Source of the DNA: Thereva unica
Taxonomy: Eukaryota > Arthropoda > Insecta > Diptera > Therevidae
NCBI GenBank assembly: GCA_949987705.1
Contig: OX465281.1
Location: 188,281,112-188,345,111, forward strand
Direction: 5' to 3'
Length of the DNA: 64,000 nt
Part shown: positions 20,651-33,899 of the stretch, one piece after another
Layout: each line of letters begins with the position of its first letter
Position numbering within the stretch: the first letter of the stretch is position 1
Program-made: the position numbers and the translations under genes
Notes under the pieces: model-generated
What the model saw: only the letters and a program-made list of their open reading frames with translations
What the model was told of the DNA's origin: nothing
Database searches by the model: none

Positions 20651-22105
20651 TTGCCGCGTGAGATTGGGTGGTAATTAATGGTCGACTCCGTAAATAGAAT
20701 GATGCAATTTAATGACAATTTTACATTTACGAAGCTGTCAAACAATAGGTATGCCGTGAAGCTATTGAAACTAAACTGAATTGAAAATTCTCAAAATTAC
20801 TACATAATATTTTAGATTTTTTTTTTTTCGGTTGAGGGTATAAAATATAGCCTCCGACCTATTCTCAGAACTACCAAATATACATAAAAAAAATTCATAA
20901 AAATCGGCCAACACGTTTCGGATGAGTTCGATAAAAGACACTGTGACACGAGAGTCCAACAAGACGAAAACCCCAATGATAGTGGACCTTGACAATGCAA
21001 ACCAAAAGTTTTCGGTAAATATTTTGATGGTAGCATCTAAATCCAAGGTCACTAAACCCTGGAAAATAAAAAATGTCCTTTAAAACGTTCAAATAAAGAT
21101 AATAAGTTTGTCTGCAAATTGCTTCCACGTAAAACCTTTTCAACTTGGCCATAAACCTAAAACACAAAAAATATAATTTAACCACTCAGCAACAACAACT
21201 AACAAAGTCACCCCCTGCGAATTTTAAAAACAGAACAAAGAAAATTACGTCCTGTTTTCGTGTTCCTTTCAGTTTCTGTGGTTTTTAATTAAAAGAAGAT
21301 ATTTCTCCCAGTTCCACCCCTTCCCTACACACACCGGCGAAAAAAACGATGAAAAAACGTTTAATTTTCAGAGACTTTTTTTATGAGATTTGCTGTGGTA
21401 TAAGTGTTGGGTTGATATTTAATGCCGCCGAAAAATAAATTCAATTCATTTTTCACTCGAGTTAATTTCGTTGATAAGAAAAACAAGAGAAAAAACACAC
21501 GCAAAGCAAGGCCCTAAAACGCAAAGGTTCACCTGGTTGTTGGTCGTGTGATGAATTGCTCTGGGTTCCCGCATCAAGAATACCTTCGTAACGTTTCGTG
21601 TTTCTTTCCAGTGGGGTGAGAAATTGAGAAGTGGTTAGAAAAAACGCAATTATTTAATCGTTTATTTAAATGTGGCAAAATCTGATTCGGTATTTCGACA
21701 AATCGGTGACTTATTATTTGATTCAATAGAGTTATATCAAAGAAGGAAAGGTGTTGGCAATGGCGGACCAAAGCGTCAATTAACAGCAACGGGCACGATT
21801 AAAGTGAAAAAATAAGTTCCATTAACCCAGAAATTTATTGGGTTGAACCTGAGTTCAACTCATCATGTATACGTATTAAATGTAATCTGACCATCTTGTA
21901 TAAAATCAAGAAGGCGGTTCCAAGATGGCGACCGATTTTTTGCAAAAATCGGTTTCTCTGAATTAAATATTGCACCTACCTCATTTTTGGCTAGGTCATG
22001 ATGTTTCGATAGTAACTTATCACGTTGTTGGTGAACCCTGCGCCTTTGTATGAGTGCCAGGCTTCGATTTTTCAAGAACAGAGCTAATGGTTTTTGAGCT
22101 TGCCA
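20651..22105. other. No gene recognised
   Basis: AT-rich. Overlapping minus-strand frames at 20771-21185 have no recognisable motif. A segment near 20830-20935 (TATAAAATATAGCCTCCGAC onward) has the look of a dispersed repeat, but no second copy is in the window. Confidence 0.35.
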
Positions 22106-22109
22106 TCCC

Positions 22110-23545
22110 CTGTTTGTTCGTTTCCATATCCATCACTTGAGTGAGGCGAATGTTGCTGTTGCGTGGCCGATGCGGCTACGAACGTCGAACGCCGATGCCA
22201 CTTTGTTTTCCTCAACCAATGATCCTAAATATTTGAATATCGGAACCAGTTCGATTTAGGTTCCATCGAGGTGAACACTGGCCCTCGATCCGTCCGTTCT
22301 GAGTACTTTGGTCTTTTCCGCATTGATTTTTAACCCGTATGACTGGAATCGGGAACTCCAATCGTTTGCCGTAACGAATTCTTTATTCTATTAGCTGACG
22401 GAGGGCGAATATTTTATCAATACATTCACGATGTGGTCCAAATCCCACTTGTTCTTTCTGGCTCGCGGCGTTTCTGTAGGCTTGATTGTAGGATTTTCGT
22501 AAATACTTTGCCCGACGATCGAAAGAAGGCTAATACCGACTGTCACCTTTCTTCAAAATTGGGACAACGATCGTTTTCTTCAACGGCGGAGGGACACGAT
22601 CCGAATGCCAAATATGTGTTAGGAGGACATGGAGTCGTTGTGACAAGACATCACCTCCGGCTTTGATCAACTCGGCGGTTTCTTGGTCCCGGCGCTTTTC
22701 CAATTTTCAGCGATCTTATTGTCGTCTTCACCTCGATAGTTGTCGATTCGGTATCGAGAAACTGATTCGTCAGCTGTTCGATAATCAGCAGTACGAGTGG
22801 ACCTTGTGGCGGATCGTGGTTGTACACCTGGGGGCACTCATGGGGAGAAGTCACGAAAGTTCCATCCGATTTTTTGACGTTGTCATTTGTTGATGTTTGG
22901 ACGCCTAATCGCCGGATTGTCTGCTGTAGCGTTCGGTACTCGGGCCTCGACGCCACTTCTTCCATGTGGGCCGCAACGTTATTCCCGTACGCTTCCCGTT
23001 CCGTTTTCATTTTCTGTCGAACTTCTTTGTTCAATCGTCGGTATCGCCGTGATTCATTCGCTTCCGCTCCGGTTCGATCTGCTCCTGAATGTGTGTTGAA
23101 GTCCCCCCGGAGTATTATTAATTCGGTTCGAGGTATATCCAGCGTCTGTTGGAGCTAATCGAAAAATTCGTTCTTGCTCGCGTCCGTTCTAGTCTCGGAG
23201 GGCGCATAAATGGATACGATATGGGTCTTGATCGTTCCACCGATGGTTAAAACCGCCAAGCGCTCGGATATCGGTTACGATAGCACTGATGGCAGCCCGT
23301 CGATCTGCCATAAACCCCTCGCCGGCCTCTCTTCTCTCACCTCCGGAATAGTAAAGCATCATCGTTTCGTCGATTGTTAGCAGGACAATCGTCAATGTCC
23401 CGGATCCGGTAAGTCGTGATGTCCTGTTCGTACATTTCACGCGGCGAATTGAATTTCCATTTTCGGTGTGGCTAATTTGGGTGTTCGGCCAGTAACCCAC
23501 TTCTCACCAGCATCCTTAGTTCCCATCGCTGGCGCATCGGCAGTG
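22110..23545 (-). mobile_element. LINE remnant, same family as the copy at 55033-58213, internally deleted
   Basis: The minus strand aligns with 55205-57650 of the plus-strand LINE. The endonuclease start lies at 23500-23189 and ends in PYRIHLCALRD. The linker lies at 23034-22651 (RRLGVQTSTNDNVKKSDG, LKIGKAPGP). Part of the RT and the post-RT region lie at 22430-22110. Two large gaps relative to the full copy remove the late endonuclease and the catalytic RT core. Stops and frameshifts are frequent. Confidence 0.8.
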
Positions 23546-23549
23546 ATTG

Positions 23550-24530
23550 ACAATTATGACATGCAGGCAGATACTCGCTGTAATATCCTAGAATGTTGGC
23601 TTTGGTTGGGTATGAGTTCGCTTGAAGAAGTCTCATTCGTTCCTTTAATTGACAAAGCCAAGCAAACAGCTAGTGCATGTTTGGTATTGGTACGTATTCA
23701 TTTCTAATAATGTTTTTATAGAATCATATGTCGATTTTTCGTCTGGAATATTTTTTCCCCATTTTCTGTTTGTTGCTTCGTTTATCCTTTGTTGAGCACT
23801 AATGAATTTTTGAAATACAGTACTCGAGTAATAAAAAAAATGCATTGCACCACTCGCCCGCAGCCATAAAATTTAATTAAGCGAGTTGAAAGTGCATAAC
23901 AACCACTTCGTTAATATCCACATAGTATATCGATTTATTCAGTTCCCTAACGTTCATGGCTGAAATCTATTGAAAATCGTTGAAGCCGTATTCATGCAGC
24001 AACTAATGTCAATAATCGAGCCACAACTAAAGTGCACTTCCACCTGCATTAGACATAATTAAGGCACAAACTTGTAGATTAATTTGATTATTATTGTGGT
24101 TGAATTGGGCTCAATTCTTTTTAATCGAGGGGGTTTTAAAGAGTTGAAATAAAGTAAATTCTCTTGCAAAGTTCGATTGGGATCAGTTTTATAAAATATT
24201 AACGAAATTATTTCGTACACATTAAAAAGAGCACGTCCACACTGGCATAGTTCAAATAATTTCTGATAATCTTCAGGGAACTGATAGCAGAATTCATGCA
24301 TAACAGAATCCCCATGACACATTTTCAGGAGATTTGTTATTAGAGTGGGTTTATTGAGGATTTTGATAAACTTGGGTTTCAAGGACATTTCATGCATTTT
24401 CAATTAGCTAATTTCAGGGGAGTTGAAAGACCAAGGCTAAATTAAAATAAAGTAAAAGGAAGGAAAATTATTAACTCGTTTCTAAGTCTTTTAAGGAATT
24501 TTAAATAGCAATCGCGTAAGTTAATTGGGC
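23550..24530. other. No gene recognised
   Basis: AT-rich. The longest frame is minus 24403-24059 (114 codons). It looks somewhat protein-like (HEFCYQFPEDYQKLFELC) but has no motif I recognise and no visible splice context; it is left as unassigned. Confidence 0.3.
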
Positions 24531-24531
24531 A

Positions 24532-25254
24532 TCTTCTTCTTATGCTTATCCCTGGTGGGCTGCAGGGCAGAAACAGTTGCCGTCCAGTGGATCTTGTTTT
24601 GTGTGACAACCCTCAGCTCCGCCCAAAACCCTCCAATTGATGTGGCCTTTACTAACAGGCTTTCACATTGTTGTAGGTCTTAAAACTCGACGGGGTTCCT
24701 TCGGATTCCAGTCAAAGGCCCGCTTGCCTGGATTTGCTTTTCGCGTAGGAAGGTGTGGGCAATCCACTTCCATTTTCTTCGCCTAATTTCGTCGTCCTGG
24801 CCCACACGGCCTCATAGTTCTTCATTTGTCATGCCAGCGGATTTTTACAATACGATACAGGCATCTGTTGATGAAAACTTGAAGGCGCTTTGTGATGAAT
24901 TGGGAGACTTTCCACGGGGCACAACTGTACAAAATACCTGCCTTAACGTTGGAGTTGAACAGTCCCAATTTCATTTTACAGGCATGAATATGCGTTTCTT
25001 GCTTTATTTATGCTGGAAGTGACATCTAATTGTGCCCCGCTATTTTCTACAATAATGCTACTGAGGAAACTGAATTTATATGCCAATTCTACGACACAAT
25101 CATTCAGCGCTGTGCCTTCAATGGTGCATACATTTATCCGCATTTCTTTAGTTTCAATCGGATTTATCCTTAAACCTGTCGAGATACTTTCTGTTGCTAA
25201 ATTGTTTAGCATATTTTTAAGGCCCTGATGTCTGTGGGCCAGCAAGCAGCACAT
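24532..25254 (-). mobile_element. 5'-truncated LINE, 3' part (post-RT region)
   Basis: Minus 25254-24976 reads CLLAHRHQGLKNMLNNLATE…LRINPIETKEMRIN and YKFSFLSSIIVENSGAQLDV, the region after the RT catalytic motif. The segment down to 24532 gives SELRVVTQNKIHWTATVSAL, the typical LINE C-terminal end. The copy begins abruptly before the catalytic motif, as in 5' truncation. It belongs to a different family from the 55033 LINE. Confidence 0.7.
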
Positions 25255-25264
25255 GGTATGCCAG

Positions 25265-25360
25265 TTTTTGAAGTGTTAACTTCTTTGGGCAAGATTGGCA
25301 CCCGTTGCACACCCGTTTCTGGGCACTTGTGGCTGGCTAGAGCATGGAAACCTTTGGTTG
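25265..25360 (+). repeat. Dispersed repeat, copy 2
   Basis: Matches 17591-17787 (GAAGTGTTAACTTCTTTGGGC, GCACACCCGTTTCTGG, AGCATGGAAACCTTTGGTT) but lacks its internal tandem duplication. It adjoins the 5' end of the truncated LINE. Confidence 0.6.
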
Positions 25361-25485
25361 AGCTCCACTTACAGACAGCAGCGTATAATTCTATGGTGTG
25401 TGAAGCAAAGTAATCTGCGCTTGGGTTTCGATGTTGCAATGCAGAAGCTGCTCTCTGCATTCATTTCATATTCTCGCAATGCCGA

Positions 25486-25540
25486 CGCCGCACAGTGGGG
25501 CTCGCTCATAGAAGGTTCTGCTCAAAGCTCAAATTTCAAA
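25486..25540 (+). repeat. Transib-like terminus (CACAGTG preceded by CGCCG)
   Basis: CACAGTGGGG at 25491 is preceded by CGCCG, which matches the CGNCG-type target of Transib elements. The following sequence shares only a weak AAAGC block with the 34504 element. No partner terminus was found downstream, so this is a single end and may be coincidental. Confidence 0.3.
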
Positions 25541-26803
25541 ATGTTGATATTTTTCAAAAAAATATTGTATCTTCGTAGTTGTAATAATGTATCAGATCAC
25601 GTGTAAAAATATTAAGTCGCTGACTGCTATAAGTCATCGAGCGCATGAGCATAAAGTTCATAGTGGTTTCTGATGCAGGGCTTACAATTTGTGGTAGTGT
25701 GTATTTTTTGTAGGGGTTTTTTTAAATGACATTTTCTCGAAAACGCGCAAAATTCTATTGCTAGTTTTTTCGATTACCTAACTAATATACAAAGCCTTCC
25801 GTTTATAATAAAAAAATTCAAAGTTTCCGCAAAGTCGTCGATGACATCATCATAGTCTATATTTTGTGCCAGCTCTCGTTCGTGACTCATACATGATCTT
25901 AGATAATTTTTTATCACTTTTAATTTTTCTTCACTTTTTGCAATTGCCTTTTTGCCTTTCTAAACGCGAGTGTCGACAGCAGTTTTACCGAGCAGTTTCC
26001 CAACTAAGTACCAACACGTTCAATATGCTGCTTAACGAAACCCGATCTAAGTTGGTCAATTTTCTTCGCCCCATACAATTCCTTAAAGCTATAATTGGAA
26101 ATTATTAGCAGCGCTTTTAGTAGCGTTTGGATTTTTCCCGCTGGGATAGCTTCTGGATTGATTCTGCCAACAGAAAGATGAGTGCTGAGCTCAGAACTAA
26201 GCACAAGGGCCGGTCTAAAAAAGACCTGTTCCATTCTAGGCTACACTAAGTAATTTTAGGTTCATTCACAAATAAAGAATCGATCGTTAAGTATCTATAT
26301 TGCGCTGAAGATTACAACCTCTTATATTGCACTACACAATAGAAAATACAATTCAGGAGTGACAGAACGATAATAATAATAATAAAGTAATATTAATTAT
26401 ATAATACCAACTGAAATAAAATTACAATTGAATGAGCTTATTCTTATCACCAAATTCTTTAGTCAAAGATTTTTTGGAATTTAAATTTTCTGAAGGGGCA
26501 CCCAAATATATTTCAGCCCCGCACCACGCAAGGTGATGTGGTGGGCCGGGCTATGCCTCCTAAAACATGTAATCCCGCTAACCAGCTAACAAAGGCTGTG
26601 ACGCAGACAGTACCAAACAAGCAGGTGAACAAGGTGAAGACCAGACCTGAGCTGTGTTAACCAAATAGCTTACTGAGTTATTGTACCTAGCTAGATGTAG
26701 CTTCTAAAATGAGTTTTTTTGTTTAGCCGTGATTTTAAAAATTCAACCATTTCAGATACAGACCTAGATTATGGTTGAAAAGAAAGACATTAGGTTTTGG
26801 AAT
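25541..26803. other. No gene recognised
   Basis: AT-rich. A GC-richer patch at 26515-26680 shows no clear motif. No tRNA or terminal repeats seen. Confidence 0.35.
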
Positions 26804-27375
26804 TATACATACAGACAGCGTCAAAAGTGATGCAACACCTAAAAATTTTAACTTTAACCTTGAATATCTTCATCATGCGAAAACGGAAAATAGTACTTAT
26901 CTTAAAATAAGGCTGTATTTATCAACAAAATATTTAAAAAAAATATTTCATTACAACTGTGAAATGTTCATACATAAAATTGCAAGAATTACCTCATTTG
27001 TGACTGATAAATTTGGAGCTTTTTTTATTAAATGAGGTACCGTTATTTTGTTTCAATAGTTGTAATTAAATTTTGTTGATAAATAAAGAAAGCATTATTT
27101 TAAGATATTAAGCACTATTTTCCGTTTCCGCATGACAAAGATATTGAAGGTCAAAGTTAAAATTTTTAGACGTCTATTAGGCGATAGGTTTGCTGGCAGT
27201 TTTGCTACAGTCACTGTTATGACTGACGGACAACCTAAAGTTTATGGTGATGACTGCAGTAATTATCTAAATATTTTAATTTCCACCAATCATGTCTGGT
27301 AGAATTGATTGAAGCATGTGAATGTTTAATGTTCCCTTAGGTGTTGCGTCTCTTTTAACGCTAACTGTATATAGA
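26804..27375. repeat. Foldback repeat (MITE-like)
   Basis: 26840-26945 and 27072-27170 are about 100-bp inverted repeats. The outer ends (TATACATACAGACAGCG at 26804; complement near 27375) also pair imperfectly, including GCAACACCTAA. An extra segment of about 165 bp (27171-27335) lies between inner and outer right arms. The frame at 26775-27035 is this palindrome read through, not a gene. Confidence 0.45.
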
Positions 27376-27459
27376 AGTAAATTTTCTAGTTCAATTGGTG
27401 ATTTTTTCAGAACTAAATCCATAAATCATAGAGCTCTGTCCCCCATTTCCCCCCCCCCC

Positions 27460-27474
27460 CTTGTATCCGCCACT
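27460..27474 (-). repeat. Possible hAT-type terminus
   Basis: On the minus strand CAGTGGCGGATACAAGGGGG begins at 27474. CAGTGGCGGAT is a common hAT-type end. A related start (CAGAGGCGGATCC) occurs at 32981. No partner end was identified for either. Confidence 0.25.
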
Positions 27475-27860
27475 GGTATTAGTATAGATAAAGAAAGAGT
27501 AAAAGCAATACAAAATTTGCCACCTGCAGCCTGGTTTATAAATTATGTGAGGAAATATGTACCAAACTTGTCAAATTCTTTAAAAGAATTATTGAAAAAA
27601 GATTTTCAGTGGTTAGAAAATCACAATCAGGCCTTGAGAATATAAAAAAAATCCATAAGTGAAGCCCCTACATTGAAAACTTTAGACTGGAATGAACCAA
27701 TAAGCAGACAGATGCTGCTAATAATGGAATAGGGAAAATATTAACAAAATATTAAGCCAGTAGCTTTTACATCTGGAAGTCTAAAAGCTGAAGAAAATTC
27801 TGCGCAGGTAGAGTAAGAATTTTAAGCTCTAGTTTACGTTTATCAAATATATGGACGAAA
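27475..27860 (+). mobile_element. Ty3/Gypsy RT-RNase H fragment
   Basis: Reads ISIDKERVKAIQNLPPAA, then VRKYVPNLSNSLKELLKKDF, the RT thumb. Past a stop at 27644 it gives SEAPTLKTLDWNEP and PVAFTSGSLKAEE, the start of RNase H. Several stops and small deletions are present. No LTRs nearby. Confidence 0.75.
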
Positions 27861-27970
27861 GGTAAAAATCATTGTGATCTTAAGGCGATCTTCCTTAGTA
27901 GAAACTACGGACGAAGGAACATATAGAATAAATACGATTCATATGAGAAAACGCGATCAGTGTGGAGTTA

Positions 27971-28534
27971 CACTGTTAAAAATGTTTGTAAAATTACAAT
28001 TGTTTTACAAAATAAAAGATGAGTAAAATTATAAATCAGTGTATGGCAATACAAAATTAAAATACAATTCAAGGAATTTTCTAAGATATGTGAGAAAATT
28101 TACTAATATCAGTTGTAATTTTACAATCTTTATGTATAAATCCTACACGCATTGCGATTTTACTGAACTGTTTATCAGCTTTCAATAGAAAGCATTTCGA
28201 ATTTACAAACATTGTTTTTAATTTCATTTATTATAATTTTACTCGAGCTTAGTTATTACGATTCTCGGACAATAAAACGTATTGAAAATACAGGAGATTT
28301 TCAGTAATAGTTTCTTTTTAACAAAATTACATAACTTGTATTGGTAATATTACTAAACAGAGTATTGATAACTCTTTAGTAAAATTGCTACACACGTTTT
28401 GTAATTTTCCCAAATTTCATTGAAATTAATTGTGTAGTAAATTTACAAAACTGGATTGTACTTTTACTATATCGTGATGCGTAAAAACTTCCAACAACTG
28501 TTTTGAAAAATTACAATAGAAATTTTTAACAGTG
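27971..28534. mobile_element. AT-rich MITE, TIR CACTGTTAAAAAT, TA-flanked
   Basis: Begins CACTGTTAAAAATGTTTGT and ends with the complement of CACTGTTAAAAATTTCTATT, with TA on both sides (27969-27970, 28535-28536). The interior is built from many variants of TTGTAAAATTAC on both strands. It follows the Gypsy fragment closely. TA target suggests Tc1/mariner. Confidence 0.7.
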
Positions 28535-28536
28535 TA

Positions 28537-31500
28537 GTTATAGGATACATTGGTAACATATGAAATTGGGAAAGGTAAACATGTAGAAAATTGTAGGCAT
28601 GAAAAGCGTTAAAATTTTCTTCTGGGCCTTATTAGGTTTCAACATTAGGGCCTAACAGTCAAATTAGGCTAACCTCATCCGGACCGAACCAAGAAATTCT
28701 AGTCGGGAAATTAACATCAATTTTAGTAAGCCAAAACAAATTAGGTCTAATTATTAAGCATGTGTATTGAAATGTAGGCATTAACATAAAATGATTTGAG
28801 AAAAAAATATCAAATAGAAGAAAAAACACAATGAGACCTCTCATAAAGTAGTTCGATGAAAGTAATAATATTGTAAAGTATGACCTTCTTTTAAGAGGTA
28901 TAAGTAGTAGATGCTTGTATAATACAACGTAATTGTAAACAAATATAAAAGTAATATGTATTTCATGTCAAAGGAATAACTGTAGTTAACTCTAAGTTAG
29001 AAGGTAGAACGTCGCCAGTAATAAACTGATATTAAAGCTAGCTGGTTGTTTATAATTACAAAAAACATACGAAACTAAGCAATAAATAATATTAAATAAA
29101 AGTTTTACATAATTCATTGAATTTGTTTAGCGTACAATTTTTGACTATTTGAAATTTCATAATTTTTCCGATTGAATCTGATGGCCATATACTGACATCC
29201 GTCTAAAATTCCATTAAAAACTAAAAGCAAAAATTTTAAATATTTAAAGAAATTATTCTATATTAATTTGTTTCTTTTTAATAAAATACTAAATAAGATA
29301 AATGACTAAACGTTAAACAGTTCATAACACTTGAATAAATTACACCCTTTCAACGCAATACCTTCTAAGTTGCCACCTAAAATATACAAATTTATATAAG
29401 TACATAGTTACATATATGTATGTAGGTTACATATTGATGTAAGTTATCTTTCAAGGTGTCCTTTCTCAGACATCATTGTTTATACGTTAGATATTTCCCT
29501 TAGTACACCTTTCTGTTTTCATATATATGTATATGTATATTATATATATTTTTGTTTTTGTTTTTGGTTTGTGCAAAAAAGCAATAAATAATGCTTAAAC
29601 CTTCACCCACAAACGAGGTCGACTTTGGTATCCGATATTATTGTACATAGAGGAAATATTGTTTTTCAAAATTCAAGGTTTATATAGTGCCGGAAGGTCT
29701 TTTCTGTGTTGGCTATCTTCATTGAAACAGGCTTTTGCGTTCGAGGAGATACATTTCGTGACTAAACAACATAAATCAAATTCAATTGCCAATTATGTAT
29801 GTATATGTTTCGCGAACTGATGAAACAACTGGGAAATCCAATGATACACATTTCACAATGAAATCAACACAAAAAATACAATGGAAAAAAAAGAAAAAAA
29901 AAAAGAAATCGTGTATCCATTTTCATTCAATGTTGACGACAAGTCTGATTCACAAGTGTATAACGAACCCATGATCCCAATGACTAGGACCTTGATTCGA
30001 AGGAATACTTTCATGTGGGAAGGAAAATACAACAATAACAAAATACGCAAAGGACGCAACCAAAAAATTCTACCAAAACTTATTTTTCTTTTGAAATGTG
30101 GAACGTTTAAGTTTTTCTTAACCAAAAAAAGGGATACGGAACCGAATGAAAAATAAAAATATAAATATAAATATAAAAAAGGAACAAAAAAGGGTGGAAG
30201 ACACAACCATCCCAGTAGATTTCTGTTAAATGCTGCAGAATAAAATCACCGAAGAAAACAAAATCTATATAGTGAATCAGTTTGGTATAGAATTATTTAA
30301 ATAGCTTTTATTGTTATACTTGATAAAAATCAAATATATCGCCCCCCACCGATATTCAACGGAAAAGGGCCCAAGCACCTTTATCTACATACAGACAATA
30401 AATAGTATGACTTACATATAAATGCTCCTTAAGAGCTCCTTTACCTTTTAAAAATACCCAAAAATTATGTCTTCAATCACTGTTCACCATTTCTGAATGT
30501 TTTCCCTTAGGAAAAGCACTTCTGAACACACCCCGTAAGGACGAATTATAAATCCTTAAACGGAATATTGAATTTTCGTATCATTTATCGACGATTTATC
30601 GCCGTAATTGATATTATTAACTACACTTTCACAAGAATCAAAATTTACGTTCGATACAAATTCGCTCTTCGCGGAAAAAATAATATTTACCACCGTTCCT
30701 TAACACCTTACCGTGATAACTGTATCGGAACGAGCTCTGCTCTCAGAATATATATATCACAATACCTTTTTGTTGTTGTTGTTGTTGTTGGTGTAATCTA
30801 ACACCTTCGCCGTTAGTTAATACACACATAGAACCGACACTAACACCATCAACTATTTACTTAATCCTTATACTGTTGAGGGGGGGATATGCCTCAATAA
30901 ATGCGTCCCACAGTAAAAGTCCTTACGAATTTACTACACAAAACTCTTTTGATCTTCAGGAGCTTTCTTTCGCCATACATATCGACTCCATACAACAGCT
31001 GCATATAGAGCAACGTAAAGAAGGACTCACACGCAAACAAACACGGATTCCACTTCGATATATAAATTTAGGTTAATCTATATCCAGAGGGCACTTATAA
31101 AAAAAATTTTTTTTTTTTGGATCTAGGTTACATGATTGAGAATATTGAAGTATAATTTTGACGACTTCACACGGTTCGACTATGTACAGGATAACACCGA
31201 TACTTGTAACCACCCCAAGGATTCGATCCTTGTGTTTTTGCAAAGTGAAAATATGCACACCGAAAAAACAAAAATTATAAAACAATTTGGAAAACTTGGA
31301 AGGAAGACAAAACTATAGAACTGTGACAGGCAAGCACTTGTCAATATATGTATGTATATGTTGTATATACATATAAGTATGTATGTCAAAAATTAAGATT
31401 AAACGAAACTAGAACTACCGTAGAGCAACCTTACGCAAAGGCTTCCGAAGTTAGACTGCTTCTGCGAAAATTCTCCGGAACATACCCTAGTATTGGGTCC

Positions 31501-32575
31501 TTTTTTGGTGTGTCCCCGCATACCGTTATCGGTGCATTCATTAACACTAACCGCAGTCGCGATATGAGCTTTTTCCCAAGCTTTCTCCCAATCTCCCCTC
31601 AATTGACAGGAAGCCAACCCCTCCACAACGGCGGTGTGTTTTAGTAACATGCGCCCTTAGCGGCCCTTCAGCGCCTTAACTATGTCTTGTCCAAAAGTGT
31701 TTTGTTTACGTTTTTCGTAAACTTTACTACTGCCGACGACCACGTGATTGGAATAGTATCAAGAGAGATTGCGTGACGATTCAGCTCAAACCACTCCGTT
31801 GTGCCACATTGCTTGGGGTTGCTCCCTAGACCTTTATACAATATGCTTACCGATTAAATAAAGCGCTCCTCTGTGGGGGGAGGCTCAGATAAATCGCTTG
31901 CATACCACCCTACCACCAACAGCCCCCTTTTGGCTATAACCAACAACAACAACAACACCATGCCCGTAACTGTACCGCGTGCAGACTGCACTATTTGCAA
32001 AAAGGAAAAGCTCAACCCAGTCATGGCTGAATTTTATTGATTTTCACCGCATTCTAGGGTTGAATGACATCAACAATGATAAGCTTGTAGATTTGGGTCA
32101 GCGTTTTTTTATATTAATTTATCGGCATTGCCATCGCATATGACAGCCGAGGGCTGACAATGTAAGTATGTGGACAATTTCAACATAAATAAGCCATATT
32201 TTGACGGTTTATCAAGCACAAGAATCAGACAGACTAAGCCGTTGGATATAGTCGGTTCGACCTTGACTGGTAAAAATATTCATCCTTCACCGTCAGGATG
32301 TCCCTTATATAGTTTAACGGACGATAGCTGCCTGACACGAAGCGAATTAGATTCAGAAGGGTGGCGTTGGAGAAAGTCCATTCTATTTTTTTATCTAAAT
32401 TTGTCTTCATTATAACATTTCCACAAATCTATTATTCAATTACCATTAAAAATCTATTTTCCGTGGTATAAGTAATTTCCGTTTGTGTGACATTTAGTTG
32501 CATAGTTGACAATTGTAAGGTTTTAAACAACTTGAATTTAGGCATTTCAGGGTAAAATTGTACCGTCACCTCCTC
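28537..32575. other. Four-kilobase stretch without a recognised gene
   Basis: AT-rich. It contains a (GTT)n run at 30769-30789, a (CAA)n run at 31940-31958, an alternating TA-rich patch at 29520-29545, and a TG-rich TATGTATATGT patch at 31345-31385. The GTT and CAA runs face each other and could bound one element of about 1.2 kb, but no terminal repeats confirm this. Frames here are short and carry no recognisable motif. Confidence 0.35.
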
Positions 32576-32950
32576 GCTGGTGTCTCCTGGTGCCTCCTGG
32601 ATAACCTCTGTGCCCGGGGTTATAGCTGAACCACCCTATCCGATGGGCTATAATTCACGGATCCGGTACTCCGGGTTAGGGTTTGGCGAAAGGTTGACAA
32701 CCTCTCCTCGGAAAACAATTCTTATTATGGAATCGAAAACTCAGCCTCGGAACAGGCAGGATTGACGCAAAGACCTCAGTAATAATGATTAAGGACTAAT
32801 GATTTAAGGAAGAGCGATATAAAATTTGCAACAGGGAATGTAAGAGCATTATAGAAACCTGGAGCCATGGCATAAATGATAGATTAGCTTAGACGATATA
32901 GAATACTTATCAGAGGACTACAAGAAGTAAAAAAAGCTTTTTTTCTAGCT
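32576..32950 (+). mobile_element. LINE 5' fragment (UTR and endonuclease start)
   Basis: Around 32815-32945 one frame reads KFATGNVRAL…KPGAMA, then LRRYRILIRGLQEVK. This is the W/GNVR…QE pattern of an APE-type endonuclease start, with stops. The GC-richer 200 bp before it would be the 5' UTR. It ends at 32945, so only the 5' end remains. Confidence 0.5.
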
Positions 32951-33169
32951 GGGGAGCCGGTTATTTGAGTATACCAAATGCAGAGGCGGATCCTGAAGCA
33001 GTTCTGTGGGGGAGGGGGGAATCAAATTTTACTCAAAATCTGGAGATGATGCTCTCTGAAATAGTATTCGGTGTACAGTAAAAATTATGGTAAAAAAATC
33101 AAAAGTGCCATGGCTTCTCGATGGCACAGTGGACATGAATATGTCTTATATAATAAATGAAACGAAATT
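32951..33169. other. Unassigned spacer with possible hAT-type end
   Basis: Contains CAGAGGCGGATCC at 32981 followed by a G-rich run, resembling the end seen at 27474. No coding content. Confidence 0.25.
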
Positions 33170-33786
33170 TAAATAGGTTTTATGTATTTTTTCAATCTGT
33201 TATAACATGTCATGTCATGTCTTAAAGTAGGCTTCCGTACCCCAGTGGGGTGTATATAATATGTATATACACCCTGTAGCGGTTGCTACTTGTTATTAAT
33301 TTATGTTCGTTATTGTAGCAAGTTTATTCAACATTCAATTCAGTCCTGTACTAGTAACTTTTTAGTACAGTGTTTTAATATGTCAAAAATTATATTTTCA
33401 CTTCTACTTAGAAATACACTTTAGGAATACTGAATTAGATATCACATACGCAGACATTGAACACACAAACGATTTTCAAAAACATAAAAACACAAAAAGC
33501 TGTCATGTAAAATAAAAATAGAAAATGTATGAGTATTAGTTAGAGTTCTGAATTGTTCAAATCCTCCTAATGAAGTCTATTTCAATTACGTAATAATTTT
33601 TAAAAGATTTCTAGTTTGTTAATATTTATCGGTATAAAAGTTCTAATAATAGATAAAAGATATCGAAAGATTTAAAATAAAAACAATTAAATATTAATAC
33701 AAATAAATGAAGTGCTCATTCTTTAATTAATAATGTTTTGACTAAAGAATAATAATAACCCACACACTTCATACTGGTGACCCCGA
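33170..33786 (+). repeat. Orphan LTR-like sequence with tRNA-Trp-type PBS
   Basis: TGGTGACCCCGA at 33775-33786 is complementary to the tRNA-Trp 3' end and directly follows an AT-rich stretch ending CACACACTTCATAC, as a 5' LTR would. The left end is not clear. 33170-33220 matches 45252-45308, and the next segment (33221-33257) is present at 45317-45353 in inverted orientation. No gag follows; the sequence runs into a LINE fragment at about 33890. Confidence 0.45.
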
Positions 33787-33899
33787 AAAGAAAATTTTTG
33801 CAACCTTTATCAAGAACGAAAAGTTTAATTTGAAGAAAGAAGAAAGAAAATAAAAATTTTAGAAGAAATAGTATAAAAAAAACAGTAAAAAAAAACCTC

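Noticed and set aside
22433..23158. Plus-strand frames at 22433-23158
   Set aside because: They are antisense to a LINE remnant whose minus-strand translation matches the copy at 55033-58213.
25490..27300. A full Transib element starting at 25491
   Set aside because: No CCCCACTGTG partner end or transposase was found downstream; only the single terminus is reported, with low confidence.
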